Part shown: positions 63,490 to 64,000 of the stretch, piece after piece | How positions within the stretch are numbered: the stretch's first letter is position 1 | Layout: the number at the start of each line of letters is the position of its first letter | DNA from: Paraktedonobacter carboxidivorans | Lineage (GTDB): Bacteria > Chloroflexota > Ktedonobacteria > Ktedonobacterales > Ktedonobacteraceae | Reading direction: 5' to 3' | NCBI GenBank assembly: GCA_041156125.1 | Contig: JBEVTI010000024.1 | Span: forward strand, 1 to 64,000 | Length of the DNA: 64,000 nt | The notes under the pieces: generated by a model | Databases searched by the model: none | Told to the model about the DNA's origin: nothing | Seen by the model: only the letters and a program-made list of their open reading frames with translations | Made by a program: the position numbers and the translations under genes

Positions 63490-64000
63490 TTACGGATACC
63501 AGCCCCAGGGATTGCTACGATCGACTCGCGAATCGCCTGTCCAGGTCCAGGCTGTATCATAGAGGTGGCCGTTATTGATGTACCAGCCAGCCAGGGAACC
63601 GATCTCATCGGAATACGAGGCCAGCACGCCAGTATCGGTCACATGACCAGTGTTATAGCCCTCCAGAGCATGCCTGGCGATATCCACGCCAGTGTAGCCA
63701 GCCGTCTTAGATAGGCGCGCGAAGTGGATCAGGTGGCGAATACCCATATGGATCGAGATGCCGATATCATAGAAATTTCCCGGCACCAGGTCATACTGGA
63801 AGATCTCAGGAACATCATATTCGGTCTGATAGCCCGTATTGGTGTTGAGATACGCGGTCTCAGCTGCCTGTAACGGGCCGTACGAGTGCCCGGACGCGCC
63901 GCTACCAGAAGTTCCGCTACCCAGCGTAGTACCGCCCGTTTCCAGGCCACCCTGCAAAGTTGACTCGCGTGTAGCCATGCCCAGGAAGAAACCATAAGCA
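63490..64000 (-). CDS. Lysozyme/lytic-transglycosylase-like protein, C-terminal part (cut by the window edge)
   Basis: The frame runs in from beyond the window (first residues AYGFFLGMATRESTLQGG) and ends at 63490. RESTLQ and SYGPLQAAETAYLN are reminiscent of the catalytic Glu segment and the GxxQ motif of SLT-type lytic transglycosylases, and DIGISIHMGIRHLIHFARLS would be the following helix. A Gly/Ser-rich loop separates the two. The protein is probably secreted and acts on peptidoglycan, but the start and signal peptide are outside the window. The family call is tentative. Confidence 0.6.
   Translation of the reverse strand, partial: AYGFFLGMATRESTLQGGLETGGTTLGSGTSGSGASGHSYGPLQAAETAYLNTNTGYQTEYDVPEIFQYDLVPGNFYDIGISIHMGIRHLIHFARLSKTAGYTGVDIARHALEGYNTGHVTDTGVLASYSDEIGSLAGWYINNGHLYDTAWTWTGDSRVDRSNPWGWYP

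Overview
The window most resembles a chromosome segment of a filamentous, sporulating Ktedonobacteria-type bacterium (Chloroflexota). This is an inference from gene style, with no search behind it. The supporting features are a Ser/Thr kinase fused to WD40 repeats, a TIR/NB-ARC/TPR protein, secreted sugar-cleaving enzymes, many one- and two-component regulators, DUF5666, DUF1206, DUF2071 and DUF4342 proteins, TnpB debris and many decayed genes. The DNA is moderately GC-rich. I found no rRNA, tRNA or CRISPR array.

Layout. 1-8500: TnpB debris, a phosphatidylglycerophosphate synthase, a two-gene type IIA topoisomerase operon, a two-domain cupredoxin-like lipoprotein and a DUF4342 protein. 8750-12400: a small peptide with a double-glycine-type leader, a kinase-WD40 receptor, then a patch of decayed kinase and ABC-transporter genes. 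12380-16000: an ArsR regulator, a response regulator, a geranylgeranyl-reductase-like flavoprotein, a glutaredoxin, a zinc-ribbon protein and ribosomal protein bS21. 16300-22100: a twice-frameshifted ECF sigma factor overlapping an intact membrane protein with seven Asp-box repeats, LysR, a deleted serine hydrolase, an MFS scrap, and a divergent isochorismatase/TetR pair. 22100-25300: a phage- or plasmid-type replication module (repeats, a Rep protein and a DnaC-type loader). 25500-36800: a DUF5666 protein, a two-component system, TetR with an operator, a multi-TM protein, a methyltransferase, DUF2071, a class III aminotransferase and an internally deleted flavo-oxidase. 37000-41500: a lipid cluster (diacylglycerol kinase, two PAP2 phosphatases, DUF1206). 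41500-48300: SNF2 helicase plus SWIM protein, an HTH regulator and a GH1 glycosidase. 48700-53900: a four-gene redox module built from complex-I parts. 54300-58700: a TIR/NB-ARC/TPR protein convergent with a radical SAM/SPASM peptide maturase and two small coupled ORFs. 59000-64000: a GH30 enzyme with malectin modules, a histidine kinase and part of a lysozyme-like protein.

Best candidates for something undescribed: (1) the tightly coupled orf51-orf72-radical SAM operon overlapping tail-to-tail with a TIR/NB-ARC/TPR gene whose TIR domain seems to lack the catalytic glutamate; this looks like a new RiPP/NLR-like association. (2) The NuoB / NuoI-NuoE fusion / NuoF / NuoG-GltD hybrid cluster, which has no NuoC, NuoD or membrane subunits. 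(3) An orphan double-glycine leader peptide beside a kinase-WD40 gene. (4) A recurring class of very long, almost perfect hairpins (17-35 bp stems, all different in sequence), mostly just after genes. (5) The Rep/DnaC module with 21-bp iteron-like repeats.

Start codons were chosen by Shine-Dalgarno position and family alignment from memory. Domain assignments are pattern recognition and were not checked against a database.
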